A stretch of 61,535 nt of DNA from Candidatus Scalindua rubra (GTDB lineage: Bacteria > Planctomycetota > Brocadiia > Brocadiales > Scalinduaceae): contig MAYW01000008.1 in NCBI GenBank assembly GCA_001723765.1, forward strand, positions 1 through 61,535, in the 5' to 3' direction. The translations under genes were made by a program, and so were the position numbers. The notes under the pieces were generated by a model that searched no databases, was not told where the DNA came from, and saw only the letters and a list, made by a program, of their open reading frames with translations. Positions 1-8,090 of this stretch are shown here, in pieces (position 1 is the first letter of the stretch; each line of letters starts with the position of its first letter).

Positions 1-243
1 GCTAATGCTCCTATCCAACCATACCTCAAACTCTTAACCAAATATTTTATCTGCTGTCCAAACAACTTAGAAGAATGTAGATAATGACGTGTTTCTATCA
101 TCTCCTTCCAGTCTGCATAATTAGGATCTTCTTCTCCTGATAATAATATTAATTCAATTTCTCCTAAATCTTCTAATTTTTGAACTTTGAGACCATTTGG
201 CGTTTTTATGTTCTACGCTATCTTCTACAATTATTGGCATCAT
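1..243 (-). pseudogene. DUF4338 (DruA/IS-associated) protein remnant, N-terminal part
   Basis: Read on the minus strand from ATG at 243, the first codons give MPIIVEDSVEH. A one-base frame change near 200-210 then opens a second frame containing 'LGEIELILLSGEEDPNYADW', 'IETRHYLHSSKLFGQQIKYL' and 'GWIGAL'. The pattern (…W..M…HYL…..G.Q.KYLV……GALA) matches what I know of DUF4338 proteins, found in insertion sequences and as DruA of Druantia defence loci. The window edge cuts the 3' part, so only about 80 residues are visible. The frame break suggests a relic. Family call is inference from a short motif. Confidence 0.45.
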
Positions 244-413
244 TTAAATATTATGCCAATGAAAAATCATTTTGTCCAGCAAAAAATTGTCCAACAGTAA
301 GGTTCTGGCGGGGGCAGGCTGAAAGAAGCTAATTTATATAGAAGTGATAAATATTTGTCAAATAAAAGATATATTTTTTTAAAGAAGATACTTAAAAAAG
401 TCATAAAATCATA

Positions 414-442
414 TTGACATAAGTACTTAGTGTTGATAGCAT
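414..442 (+). promoter_or_regulatory. Sigma70-type promoter for the HU gene
   Basis: TTGACA at 414-419 and TAGCAT at 437-442 are separated by exactly 17 bases, about 60 bases upstream of the HU start. The same hexamer pair and spacing recur upstream of purH on the minus strand (29358-29386). Predicted from sequence only. Confidence 0.5.
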
Positions 443-504
443 GTTGAGCAAGTTTTGTGTGAAATATTTTAAAGTAAGTTTGTAAAATGAAAGGGAGGAA
501 ATAG

Positions 505-810
505 ATGCAAACTACTACAAAGAGAGATTTGTGTGAGAAGATAGTAGGCAACACTAACAATTCACAACTGTTAGTCAAAGAAACGATTCAAATGTTTTTA
601 GATAAGATTGTCCACGAATTATCGCAAGGGAACCGAATAGAATTAAGAGATTTTGGTGTCTTTGAGGTTAAACAAAGAGCTGCGAGGAAGGCAAGAAATC
701 CTCGTACGGGAGATGAAGCTTTTGTACCTGCCAAAAATGTTGTTGTTTTTAAGGTAGGTAAATTAATGAAGGAAAAGGTGAACAATACCCAGGTAGTAGA
801 TGAATCTTAA
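505..810 (+). CDS. HU/IHF-family nucleoid DNA-binding protein
   Basis: The 101-residue protein has the HU/IHF layout: helical dimerisation region at residues 1-45, the conserved 'RDFGVFEV' turn at 48-55, then the DNA-bending arm with 'RKARNPRTG' at 61-69 and a C-terminal helix. The RNP at 64-66 includes the intercalating proline of the family. A strong ribosome site (GGGAGGAA, about 491-498) precedes the ATG. It acts as a homodimer or heterodimer bending chromosomal DNA; HU and IHF cannot be told apart here. It stands alone with its own promoter at 414-442. Confidence 0.93.
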   Translation: MQTTTKRDLCEKIVGNTNNSQLLVKETIQMFLDKIVHELSQGNRIELRDFGVFEVKQRAARKARNPRTGDEAFVPAKNVVVFKVGKLMKEKVNNTQVVDES

Positions 811-999
811 CAATCAGAAAAAATCACACCACAAAAAATAATTACGGGATTATTTGCTCCAGCTATTTGATATTAACCATCATAATATTTGCTGATTACT
901 AATAAGTCAGATATACTTCATATTTCAACACTACAATACATTCAATCCAGATTAGATCGCTTAAACATATACCAGTTTTAACCATCATTTAGGTGAAAT

Positions 1000-2169
1000 T
1001 TGAAGGAATCCATCATTAATTATTTACAGAGTCAAGAAGAAGAAATAATACGCCTGGCAACTGAACTAATAGGTGCTAATACCGTTAACCCGCCTGGTAA
1101 TGAATACCTTGCTGTAAGTGTTGTAGAAAAGTATTTCAAGACACATGGTATTCAATATGAAATCTTTGAGAAGAATAAAGGAAGAACTAATATAGCTGGC
1201 TATATAGGTAGTGGAAGTCCGATATTGCTTGTTGCCTGTCACCTGGATGTAGTCCCACCTGGTGATGGATGGGATACAGATCCTTTTAAGGTAGTAATTA
1301 AAAATGGAAGAATGTACGGGCGTGGGGCAAATGATAATAAAGGGCAAATGGCTTCCATGTTGGTACATGCCAGATTTCTAAAGGAAAATGAATCAAAGCT
1401 TAATGGTACTTTTTTATTGATTGGTGTTGCTGATGAGGAAAAGGGATCTAGTTTGGGATTAAAATACTTGCTGGATGAATGTAATATAGTTGCCGATTTT
1501 GCAATTATACCAGATGTTGCACATAATATGAGGATGATAGACGTTGGAGAAAAAGGGGCTTTGTTTTTGAAAATAACATCTTATGGTAAACAAGCTCATG
1601 GTTCAACGCCAGAAAAAGGCATCAATGCTATATGGAATATGATTGAGTTACTGAACCAATTAAAAAAAATGAAGTTTAGGTGTTTATCCCACAAATTGTT
1701 TTCTCCACCTACTTTGAATTTAGGTACTATCTCTGGTGGTGCGGCGCCAAATATTGTTCCTGCTAAATGTAGAGTAGAGCTTGATATTCGTTATTTACCC
1801 GGTGAAACAGGTGAGGAAACATTAGAAAAAATTAAAGAGTTTATTGCTTCAATAAAGAAAGATAATCCAACTGCAAAATTTGATATTACTGTAGATTCCC
1901 ATTTGCCATCCTCCCGGGTGTCTATAGATAATCCTTTAGTTGATTTGATTTCTAAGCATGCAGAATCTGTTCTTGGAGTAAAACCAAAACCTATGGGTCT
2001 GTCAGGATCAACAGTGACCAAACAACTAATAGAAAAAGGTATTGTGGCAGTTGGTTTTGGTCCTGGTGATGAAGACCAATCACATATTGCAAATGAATCC
2101 ATAGAGATAAAAGAGTTAATAGATTTTGGAAAGATTATGGGTCTTATCACTTTCGATTTGCTTAAATAA
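1000..2169 (+). CDS. M20-family metallopeptidase/deacylase (ArgE/DapE/ACY1-like)
   Basis: The 389-residue cytoplasmic zinc amidohydrolase keeps the M20 ligands: H81 and D83 in 'CHLDVVPPG', D112 in 'GRGANDNKG', the catalytic and ligand glutamates E146/E147 in 'ADEEKG', D172, and a C-terminal His near 'QSHIANE'. The central lid/dimerisation domain carries 'GKQAHGSTPEKGINA'. Family members remove acyl or succinyl groups from amino acids or cleave dipeptides; the substrate cannot be read from sequence. The start is TTG at 1000 directly after an AGGTGA ribosome site at 991-996, with no in-frame ATG close by. The gene is a single unit flanked by AT-rich spacers. Confidence 0.88.
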   Translation: MKESIINYLQSQEEEIIRLATELIGANTVNPPGNEYLAVSVVEKYFKTHGIQYEIFEKNKGRTNIAGYIGSGSPILLVACHLDVVPPGDGWDTDPFKVVIKNGRMYGRGANDNKGQMASMLVHARFLKENESKLNGTFLLIGVADEEKGSSLGLKYLLDECNIVADFAIIPDVAHNMRMIDVGEKGALFLKITSYGKQAHGSTPEKGINAIWNMIELLNQLKKMKFRCLSHKLFSPPTLNLGTISGGAAPNIVPAKCRVELDIRYLPGETGEETLEKIKEFIASIKKDNPTAKFDITVDSHLPSSRVSIDNPLVDLISKHAESVLGVKPKPMGLSGSTVTKQLIEKGIVAVGFGPGDEDQSHIANESIEIKELIDFGKIMGLITFDLLK

Positions 2170-2206
2170 TTTGCATTAAATTTTTTTAAGAAAAATAAAA
2201 ATCGTC

Positions 2207-2234
2207 TTGACATTGATTCATTGAAATATATAAT
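2207..2234 (+). promoter_or_regulatory. Consensus sigma70 promoter before small ORF
   Basis: A perfect TTGACA (2207-2212) and a perfect TATAAT (2229-2234) are spaced by 16 bases, about 90 bases upstream of the 60-residue ORF at 2324. It is the best-matching promoter I see in the window and argues that the small ORF is expressed. Confidence 0.6.
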
Positions 2235-2323
2235 CCGACACTACTACTGAAATCGAATTACAAGAGCAGATAATTTCATAATTAAAGTTTTTTATTTTTT
2301 TTAGTTTAAAAGAGGTGTGAAGG

Positions 2324-2506
2324 ATGGTTTCTAATTTTAAGATGCATGTTCGTAGAAATTATAAAAAAATGGAAAGATTGGCCTTCATAAAAGAAAGATA
2401 TAAAAAACTTATATTAGAACCTAGAAAAGAGATAGAATTTGAGATAGAAAGGGACTTGATAGAGGAAGATAGCGTTAATGGCTCAAATGTTAATTGTATT
2501 CGTTAA
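2324..2506 (+). CDS. Small basic hypothetical protein (60 aa)
   Basis: The ORF has a ribosome site (AGGTG at 2313-2317) and a consensus promoter upstream. The N-terminal half is rich in Arg/Lys ('HVRRNYKKMERLAFIKERYK') and the C-terminal half is acidic, giving a strongly bipolar, probably helical protein. I do not recognise the family. It has no signal peptide or membrane segment. Its position between a peptidase and glnN gives no functional hint. Confidence 0.55.
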   Translation: MVSNFKMHVRRNYKKMERLAFIKERYKKLILEPRKEIEFEIERDLIEEDSVNGSNVNCIR

Positions 2507-2663
2507 TGTGATTAATAGTTAAATTAATCAATTTCAAATTACAACAACAATTTTTAATCATTACACATCAAATATAATTTTTTTTATTACATTCCCAAGA
2601 TAGTAGTATTTCTTTATAATCAACTCTTCTTTTTTCTTGAAAAACCTTATCCTATTTTATATC

Positions 2664-2754
2664 TTAGTCTCTAAATCGACAATTTCCCCGCCCGGATGAA
2701 TCCGTTCGGACGGGCAGTCAAAAAAAGCAAGAAATTGTGATTTAGAGACTAAAG
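2664..2754. repeat. Long interrupted inverted repeat in the glnN leader
   Basis: Left arm 2664-2685 and right arm 2731-2752 are reverse complements over about 22 bases with a single extra base in the left arm (TTAGTCTCTAAATC…ACAATTTC). The loop contains a GC-rich palindrome (CCCGCCCGGATGAATCC … CGGACGGG). The right arm ends at the glnN ribosome site (AAGAGG, 2752-2757), so the folded RNA could influence translation or termination. The GC-rich core belongs to a dispersed repeat family also seen near 10311, 35869 and 42963. Confidence 0.65.
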
Positions 2755-2764
2755 AGGATACAAA

Positions 2765-4861
2765 ATGGACGTTACTAAAATTTTTGGGTCTAATGTATTT
2801 AATGATGACGTTATGAGAAAAAGGTTACCAAAGGATACCTATAAATTACTCAAGAAAACGATTGATAAGGAAATTCCTTTACCGGCTGAGGTTGCAGATG
2901 TTGTTGCAGGCGCTATGAAAGATTGGGCAATTGAAAAAGGCGCAACACATTATACCCATTGGTTTCAACCATTAACAGGGAGTACGGCAGAAAAACATGA
3001 TTCTTTTATTTCGCCTACAGAGCAGGGCGGAGTAGTTATGGAATTTTCCGGCAAACAGCTTGTTAAGGGTGAACCTGATGCGTCAAGTCTTCCAAGTGGA
3101 GGACTCAGGGCTACCTTTGAAGCGCGTGGGTATACCGCATGGGATTGTACGTCCCCCGCATTTTTGAAAGAAGATAGGGCTGGAGATGTTACACTTTGTA
3201 TTCCAACGGCATTTTGCTCATATACTGGTGGAGCATTGGATAAGAAAACGCCGTTATTACGTTCAATGGCTGCCGTTTCAAAACAAGCACTTCGAGTTCT
3301 ACGCACGTTAGGAAATAAAACGGCTAAGAAAGTTACTTCAACAGTTGGCGCAGAACAGGAGTATTTCTTGGTAGACAAGAAATACTTTGCAGAAAGATTA
3401 GACTTAATTGTTGCAGGGCGAACGCTTTTTGGTGCACCGGCGCCAAAAGGGCAGGAAATGGAAGATCACTATTTTGGACAGATTAAAGACCGTGTTGCTG
3501 ATTTTATGAAGGATCTGGATAAAGAATTATGGAAGATGGGGGTTGCTGCTACAACAAAGCATAATGAAGTAGCTCCATCACAATTTGAAATGGCGCCACT
3601 CTTTACAACAACAAACATAGCAGCAGACCATAATCAGCTTGTTATGGAGACATTACAGAAAGTTGCTCTCAGACACGATCTTGTCTGTCTTTTACATGAA
3701 AAACCGTATGTAGGGATAAATGGTTCTGGAAAACATACGAACTGGTCGTTGAGTACTGATGATGGTATGAATTTACTTGAACCGGGGATGACGCCACATG
3801 AAAACGCACAGTTTTTACTTTTTATTAGTGCGCTTATTAAGGCTGTTGACCGTCATGCTGATATATTGCGAATGTCTGCGGCGAATTCAGGTAATGACCA
3901 TCGTCTTGGCGGGAATGAAGCGCCACCGGCAATTATTTCGATTTTTATGGGTGGTGAATTGACAGAAATTCTGGAGGCTATTGCGAAGGGGAAGAAAGCA
4001 AAGTCAAAAGCTTCCACTTCTATTGAGATAGGAGTTGATACTTTGCCGCCGCTTCCAAAAGATAATAGTGACAGGAACCGAACATCGCCATTTGCTTTTA
4101 CGGGTAATAAATTTGAGTTCCGTATGGTTGCTTCATCGGCTTCGATTTCAAGACCGTGTATTGTATTGAATACCATTGTTGCAGAAGCTCTTGATGAGAT
4201 TGCCACCCGGCTTGAGAGGGCAAAGGATATTAACAAAGAGACAACGGCCATTATAAGAGATACTATGAAAGAGCATGGGAGAATCATCTTTAATGGCAAC
4301 AACTATTCGGATGAATGGGAAAAAGAAGCAGAGAAACGAGGGTTACCAAACATTCGTTCCACCGTAGAAGCGCTTAAGACTTTTATAGATAAAAAATCGG
4401 TTAATTTGTTTGAGAAATATAAAGTACTTTCAAAGGAGGAATTACATGCGCGGTATGAAATTTATCTTGAGCAATATATAAAGCAGATTAATATTGAAGC
4501 AAAGGCATCACTTGATATGGTAAAGAGCTTATATATTCCGGCAATTATACCATTTATAAAAGAGCTTGCTGAGACGATCGAAAAACTGGAAGCCGTGAAC
4601 GGGCCTGCGAATGTTCAAAAAGAATTACTTTCAAAGGTTTCGGCTCTTTTGGAATCAGCATATCGCAACACCGAGAAACTGGAGACTAAGCTGGAGAAAG
4701 CACACAAGATTGCCGATGGTTATAAACGCTCTACTGCATTTCGTGATAAAGTATTTGTTACAATGAATAATTTGCGGAAAGATATTGATACATTGGAGAC
4801 AATTGTTCCCCGGAAATTATGGCCTGTTCCAACGTATGCTGATCTTTTGTTTAAATTGTAA
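2765..4861 (+). CDS. glnN: Type III glutamine synthetase
   Basis: ATP-dependent ligation of ammonia to glutamate. The 698-residue length fits the GSIII family (about 700 residues), clearly longer than GSI or GSII. The N-terminus '[16 protein letters not shown]' and the '[11 protein letters not shown]' segment are GSIII hallmarks. The catalytic core shows '[14 protein letters not shown]' near residue 264, '[10 protein letters not shown]' near 318 and '[15 protein letters not shown]' near 376. It is cytoplasmic and probably dodecameric. ATG at 2765 follows an AAGAGG site that abuts the inverted repeat at 2664-2754. No neighbouring nitrogen-regulatory gene is visible, so any nitrogen control would act through the leader or unseen factors. 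Confidence 0.95.
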   Translation: MDVTKIFGSNVFNDDVMRKRLPKDTYKLLKKTIDKEIPLPAEVADVVAGAMKDWAIEKGATHYTHWFQPLTGSTAEKHDSFISPTEQGGVVMEFSGKQLVKGEPDASSLPSGGLRATFEARGYTAWDCTSPAFLKEDRAGDVTLCIPTAFCSYTGGALDKKTPLLRSMAAVSKQALRVLRTLGNKTAKKVTSTVGAEQEYFLVDKKYFAERLDLIVAGRTLFGAPAPKGQEMEDHYFGQIKDRVADFMKDLDKELWKMGVAATTKHNEVAPSQFEMAPLFTTTNIAADHNQLVMETLQKVALRHDLVCLLHEKPYVGINGSGKHTNWSLSTDDGMNLLEPGMTPHENAQFLLFISALIKAVDRHADILRMSAANSGNDHRLGGNEAPPAIISIFMGGELTEILEAIAKGKKAKSKASTSIEIGVDTLPPLPKDNSDRNRTSPFAFTGNKFEFRMVASSASISRPCIVLNTIVAEALDEIATRLERAKDINKETTAIIRDTMKEHGRIIFNGNNYSDEWEKEAEKRGLPNIRSTVEALKTFIDKKSVNLFEKYKVLSKEELHARYEIYLEQYIKQINIEAKASLDMVKSLYIPAIIPFIKELAETIEKLEAVNGPANVQKELLSKVSALLESAYRNTEKLETKLEKAHKIADGYKRSTAFRDKVFVTMNNLRKDIDTLETIVPRKLWPVPTYADLLFKL

Positions 4862-5279
4862 TTGCCAGAAAAAACGTAGCACAGACCCCGCACAATATTC
4901 GAAGAAGTAAGTAGAATTTGACAAGTTTATTCGTGCTTTAACCACCATTGATGATAATTGAATTATGACGGTTTTTTTCCCATAATCCTCTCTTTATAGA
5001 TATACAATTTATTCATCAGACTTGATTCCGATGGGTTTATAGGGTTAATAAGGGACAGACACTATTTTATTTGACAAATGAATTTGTGAAATAGGGTCAA
5101 GTATTTAGGGGTAAGAAACCCGACGTAGCTCACATGCCTCTCAGGTTGGCGATAGCTTAGCTATGTCGTTGCTGTCCGCCGACGCTCATCTCCATCGCTT
5201 GTATTTTACTTCTTATTGTACTACTATTTTTTCTTTGTCCCAAAAAAGCAATTACTTATCATCTTCAGATTCAGCCCTC
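4862..5279. other. Intergenic spacer, no gene seen
   Basis: The 418 bases between convergent glnN and the hybrid kinase hold no credible ORF. An AGGGACAGACACTATTT stretch near 5052 resembles fragments also seen near 53214 and 55716, probably a dispersed repeat. A small hairpin lies around GCGATAGCTTAGCTATG (5149-5165). No clear terminator with a T-run was found. Confidence 0.4.
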
Positions 5280-6722
5280 CTACTCAGCATTGAATAAATC
5301 ATTTATATGTCCTGATATCTCTGTGATATCAAAAGGTTTTTTTATAACAAAGTCTACTTTTATATCCTCTTTCATTCTAGGCCCAATCTCCTCTCCCCAA
5401 CCAGTAATTACGCCTACTTTTGGCCGCTTATCCAACATATTCAAAAACCTTATTATATCGTATCCAGTCACCATTGGCATGATCAGGTCACATAATACAA
5501 GATCAAAAACTTCACTCTTTAATAGTTTGATAGCCTCATCCCCACTATCAACACTCCTAACGTTATGACCTTCTTTGGATAGAAATTTATTCAGAATCCT
5601 GCATATTTTTATATCGTCATCCACCACCAGGATGTTGAGGTTCTTAGCTTTTTTCTGTTTGGTCGGTTTCGAAGACTCTGTTGTACGAGCCTTCTCCCTG
5701 TTAATCGGGAATTTCAACGTAAATGTGCTGCCCTTTCCTGACTTACTTTCCACATCAATTTCACCACCATGCCTTTTTATTATACCGTAGGAAACACTCA
5801 TGCCCAATCCTGTTCCTTTCGGCCTTCTAGTAGTGAAAAATGGGTCAAATACTCTCTTCTGCACATCTTCTGACATACCCTTGCCGGTATCAGAAATGCT
5901 TATAAATACGCTTCCATTTTTTCTCCATGTGCGAAAGGAAATACGACCACCGTCAGGCATTGCATCCACTGCGTTATTTATTATGTTTACGAATACTTCC
6001 TTCAACTTTAGCGGATTACCAAGTATGGTTGGCGCTTTCTTTAAACCTTTCTTGTCTATATCGTAGATTATTCCTTTTGTCAGGACCATATCCTTCCATC
6101 GGGGCTTTGTAAAATCAATCGCACTTTTTATTATGTCCCTTATATCAAGAGCCATAAACCTGGAGGTATCATCTTTCTTTATATTAGTATATTCCTGCAT
6201 CTTTTTGATGATTTCACTGCCGTCATTGACCTTCCTGCAAATAGTACGAAGTCCATCCATTAATTCTTTACTCTCTCTATAGTTTTCCTTCAACAACTGT
6301 GCATATCCATATATGATTGCAAGGATGTTACTAAATTCATGTGCAATCCCAAGAGACATCGTATTTATGACTTCAAATCTTTCTGACTCCAATAACTTCT
6401 CGCCACTTTTCTTTAGATCGGTGATGTCTGCTTTAACTGCAACAAAATGATTAATGATACCTTCCGTGTTTTTGACAGGCGAAATAAATGCATATTCCCA
6501 ATAAAGTTCGCCGTTCTTTTTTTTATTGCAAAATTCCCCCCGCCATTCGTTGCCCGAAGTGATAGTTTCCCATAGCTCCTTGAATACTTCAGGCGGTATC
6601 TCGCCTGATTTTAAAAAGCGCATGTCTTTCCCAATAACTTCTTCTGAGGTATATCCCGTAAACTGAGTGAACCTGGGATTGACGTATTTGATGTTCCCCC
6701 TGGTGTCCGTAATCATAATCAT
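5280..6722 (-). CDS. Hybrid sensor kinase, PAS-HisKA-HATPase-REC part of a frameshifted gene
   Basis: The segment holds a PAS domain (residues 1-100, 'MIMITDTRGNIKYVNPRF'), a HisKA dimerisation helix with phospho-acceptor H128 in 'LGIAHEFSNILAII', an HATPase_c domain (N box 'NIINNAVDAMPDGG', G boxes 'DTGKGMS' and 'GTGLGMS') and a C-terminal receiver with 'VVDDD' and the phospho-Asp in 'LVLCDLIMP'. The frame stays open upstream of this ATG to about 6868, where it meets the N-terminal receiver at 6853-7161 through a one-base shift. The intact protein would be a cytoplasmic REC-PAS-kinase-REC of about 625 residues. Confidence 0.88.
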   Translation of the reverse strand: MIMITDTRGNIKYVNPRFTQFTGYTSEEVIGKDMRFLKSGEIPPEVFKELWETITSGNEWRGEFCNKKKNGELYWEYAFISPVKNTEGIINHFVAVKADITDLKKSGEKLLESERFEVINTMSLGIAHEFSNILAIIYGYAQLLKENYRESKELMDGLRTICRKVNDGSEIIKKMQEYTNIKKDDTSRFMALDIRDIIKSAIDFTKPRWKDMVLTKGIIYDIDKKGLKKAPTILGNPLKLKEVFVNIINNAVDAMPDGGRISFRTWRKNGSVFISISDTGKGMSEDVQKRVFDPFFTTRRPKGTGLGMSVSYGIIKRHGGEIDVESKSGKGSTFTLKFPINREKARTTESSKPTKQKKAKNLNILVVDDDIKICRILNKFLSKEGHNVRSVDSGDEAIKLLKSEVFDLVLCDLIMPMVTGYDIIRFLNMLDKRPKVGVITGWGEEIGPRMKEDIKVDFVIKKPFDITEISGHINDLFNAE

Positions 6723-6852
6723 GCAAGGGCTTTGTTCGACAACGCTGGATAATTTGCGGATTCGTTCCTCTGCCTGTTTTCGCTTTCGTTCCAGTTCTTT
6801 TTTATAAAGGGAGATTTCGATAGTCGCCTTTATTTCACTTTCGTTAAACGGC

Positions 6853-7161
6853 TTAACAATATATCCGAAAAGGTTCTACATTCTTTGCCCTCTCTATGAA
6901 TTTATCATCCGTATAGGCAGTCAAAAAAATAATTGGAATATCCTGTTCTTTTTTTATAATTTCGGCGGCATCTATGCCATCAAGCTTTCCATCCATAACA
7001 ATGTCCATCAAGATTAAATCGGGGCTGAGGTCTCTAGTTATGCTTACAGATTCTTCACCTGAAGAGGCTGTTCCCACTACGTCGTATCCCATAGACGATA
7101 GGCGTCTCTCCAATTGCATAGTTATGACTGCCTCGTCATCTACTAACATTATTCTCCTCAT
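6853..7161 (-). CDS. Receiver domain, N-terminal part of the frameshifted hybrid kinase
   Basis: Residues 1-95 are a CheY-like receiver: 'MLVDDEA', phospho-Asp in 'LILMDIVM', Thr/Ala in 'FLTAYTD'. The frame ends 'EPFRIYC', but shifting by one base at the four-A run (plus strand 6868-6871) gives 'FGYIVKPFNESEIKATIEIS', the expected receiver end (KPF motif). It then runs through a linker 'LYKKELERKRKQAEERIRKL' straight into the PAS domain of the next segment. One gene has been split by a single extra base, either a real mutation or a sequence error. Confidence 0.85.
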   Translation of the reverse strand: MRRIMLVDDEAVITMQLERRLSSMGYDVVGTASSGEESVSITRDLSPDLILMDIVMDGKLDGIDAAEIIKKEQDIPIIFLTAYTDDKFIERAKNVEPFRIYC

Positions 7162-7261
7162 GTTTTACCTCCCTCTTTTAAGATTTGATTAAAGTTAAGT
7201 AAAACTACTCCAAAGACGCACTTTGTCATTCATTACCCCACAACGTCATTCCCCGCCCCCT

Positions 7262-7298
7262 ACAACGTCATTCCCGCAGTCTGTTGGCGGGAATCCAG
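7262..7298. repeat. 37-bp direct repeat, copy 1 (downstream flank of GIY-YIG gene)
   Basis: The 37 bases beginning ACAACGTCATTCCCGCAGTC and ending GGCGGGAATCCAG match copy 2 at 7606-7642 with one mismatch. The copy ends one base before the GIY-YIG stop codon. It is of the widespread 'CATTCCCGC…GCGGGAATCCAG' palindrome type. Confidence 0.75.
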
Positions 7299-7592
7299 TT
7301 ATCCAACAATATCATCATACAAATCTTTCCATCCCGGATTCTTACCTTCAATCAATCTTAACTTCCATACCCTTCTCCATTTCTTCATTTGCTTTTCCCT
7401 TATTATGACGCTCTCAGCACTAGGATGAATTTCATAATATACAAGTCTATTTACATTATATTTTTGAGAAAAACCTTCTACCAACTTATTCTTATGCTGA
7501 CATATCCTTTTTAGAAGTTCTGACGTTACTCCTATATATAATGTCCCATTTCTTCTGCTTGCAAGAATATAAACATAAAATTGTTTACTCAT
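7299..7592 (-). CDS. Single-domain GIY-YIG endonuclease-like protein
   Basis: The 97-residue protein starts at ATG 7592 (MSKQFYVYILASRRNG). It shows the GIY-YIG signature as 'YVYIL' (6-10) and 'LYIGVT' (18-23), the catalytic Arg in 'LLKRICQHK' and the acidic residue in 'SAESVIIREKQMKKW', ending in the usual 'GWKDLYDDI'. Upstream in-frame codons to 7796 are excluded because they are repeat sequence. Such small proteins (UPF0213/YhbQ-like) have poorly known roles. The gene sits exactly between two near-identical 37-bp repeats (7262-7298, 7606-7642), so it could belong to a mobilisable unit. Confidence 0.85.
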   Translation of the reverse strand: MSKQFYVYILASRRNGTLYIGVTSELLKRICQHKNKLVEGFSQKYNVNRLVYYEIHPSAESVIIREKQMKKWRRVWKLRLIEGKNPGWKDLYDDIVG

Positions 7593-7605
7593 TTTACCGC
7601 TACCC

Positions 7606-7689
7606 ACAACGTCATTCCCGCAGTCCGTTGGCGGGAATCCAGCCTGTCTGCCTTCTGGATTCCCGCCTGAAAACTGCGGGAATGACGGG
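7606..7689. repeat. 37-bp direct repeat copy 2 plus inverted partner (hairpin)
   Basis: Copy 2 of the 37-bp repeat lies at 7606-7642. At about 7657-7689 an inverted version follows (CTGGATTCCCGCC … GCGGGAATGACG), so the pair folds into a long hairpin just upstream of the GIY-YIG start, in the style of paired REP units. Confidence 0.7.
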
Positions 7690-7718
7690 TCAGAGAGATT
7701 TTTTTCAATTCTCAATGG

Positions 7719-8090
7719 TTTGACCCAAACTGGCCGAGTCAGAACTCTCTCTCTGAGCTGTAATGCTCTACGAGCTGGAAACCGAGTCTTATGCACTACC
7801 CTCTCTCCGAGCTGTATGCTCTACGAGCAAGAAGCCGGCCTTTAAGCCTTACGAGCTGGTCTCTGGCTCGTAGTGGTGAGCCTACGCCTCGGAGAGAAGC
7901 GGTGACGGAGTCCAAAAAGGGATAAATTTCTGATGTTTTCACGCCTGTCGCCTGAGGTCCGCCCAGTCGGATCTGCCTTTGGCATGACGACCCTCCTGGT
8001 TGAATTCAGGCCCGACTCAGTCTGGGAGCGTACCTTGAGTTGCCCACAGGGGCGACTTTAGCGGCTGGCTCGGCCAGATTGGGGTCTAAA
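7719..8090. mobile_element. Candidate non-coding element with imperfect terminal inverted repeats
   Basis: The two ends are imperfect inverted repeats: 7719-7743 (TTTGACCCAAACTGGCCGAG) and 8065-8090, whose complement reads TTTAGACCCC, AATCTGGCCGAG, CCAG. The interior is GC-rich compared with its surroundings and contains internal near-repeats (GAGCTGTAATGCTCTACGAG at about 7756 and a similar unit at about 7808). It overlaps the last 11 codons of the upstream sensor kinase. It looks like a MITE or structured-RNA element; no ORF fills it and no target duplication is obvious. Confidence 0.45.

Noticed and set aside
7593..7796. N-terminal extension of the GIY-YIG protein to 7796
   Set aside because: The extra codons are repeat and hairpin sequence; the GIY-YIG domain starts at ATG 7592.
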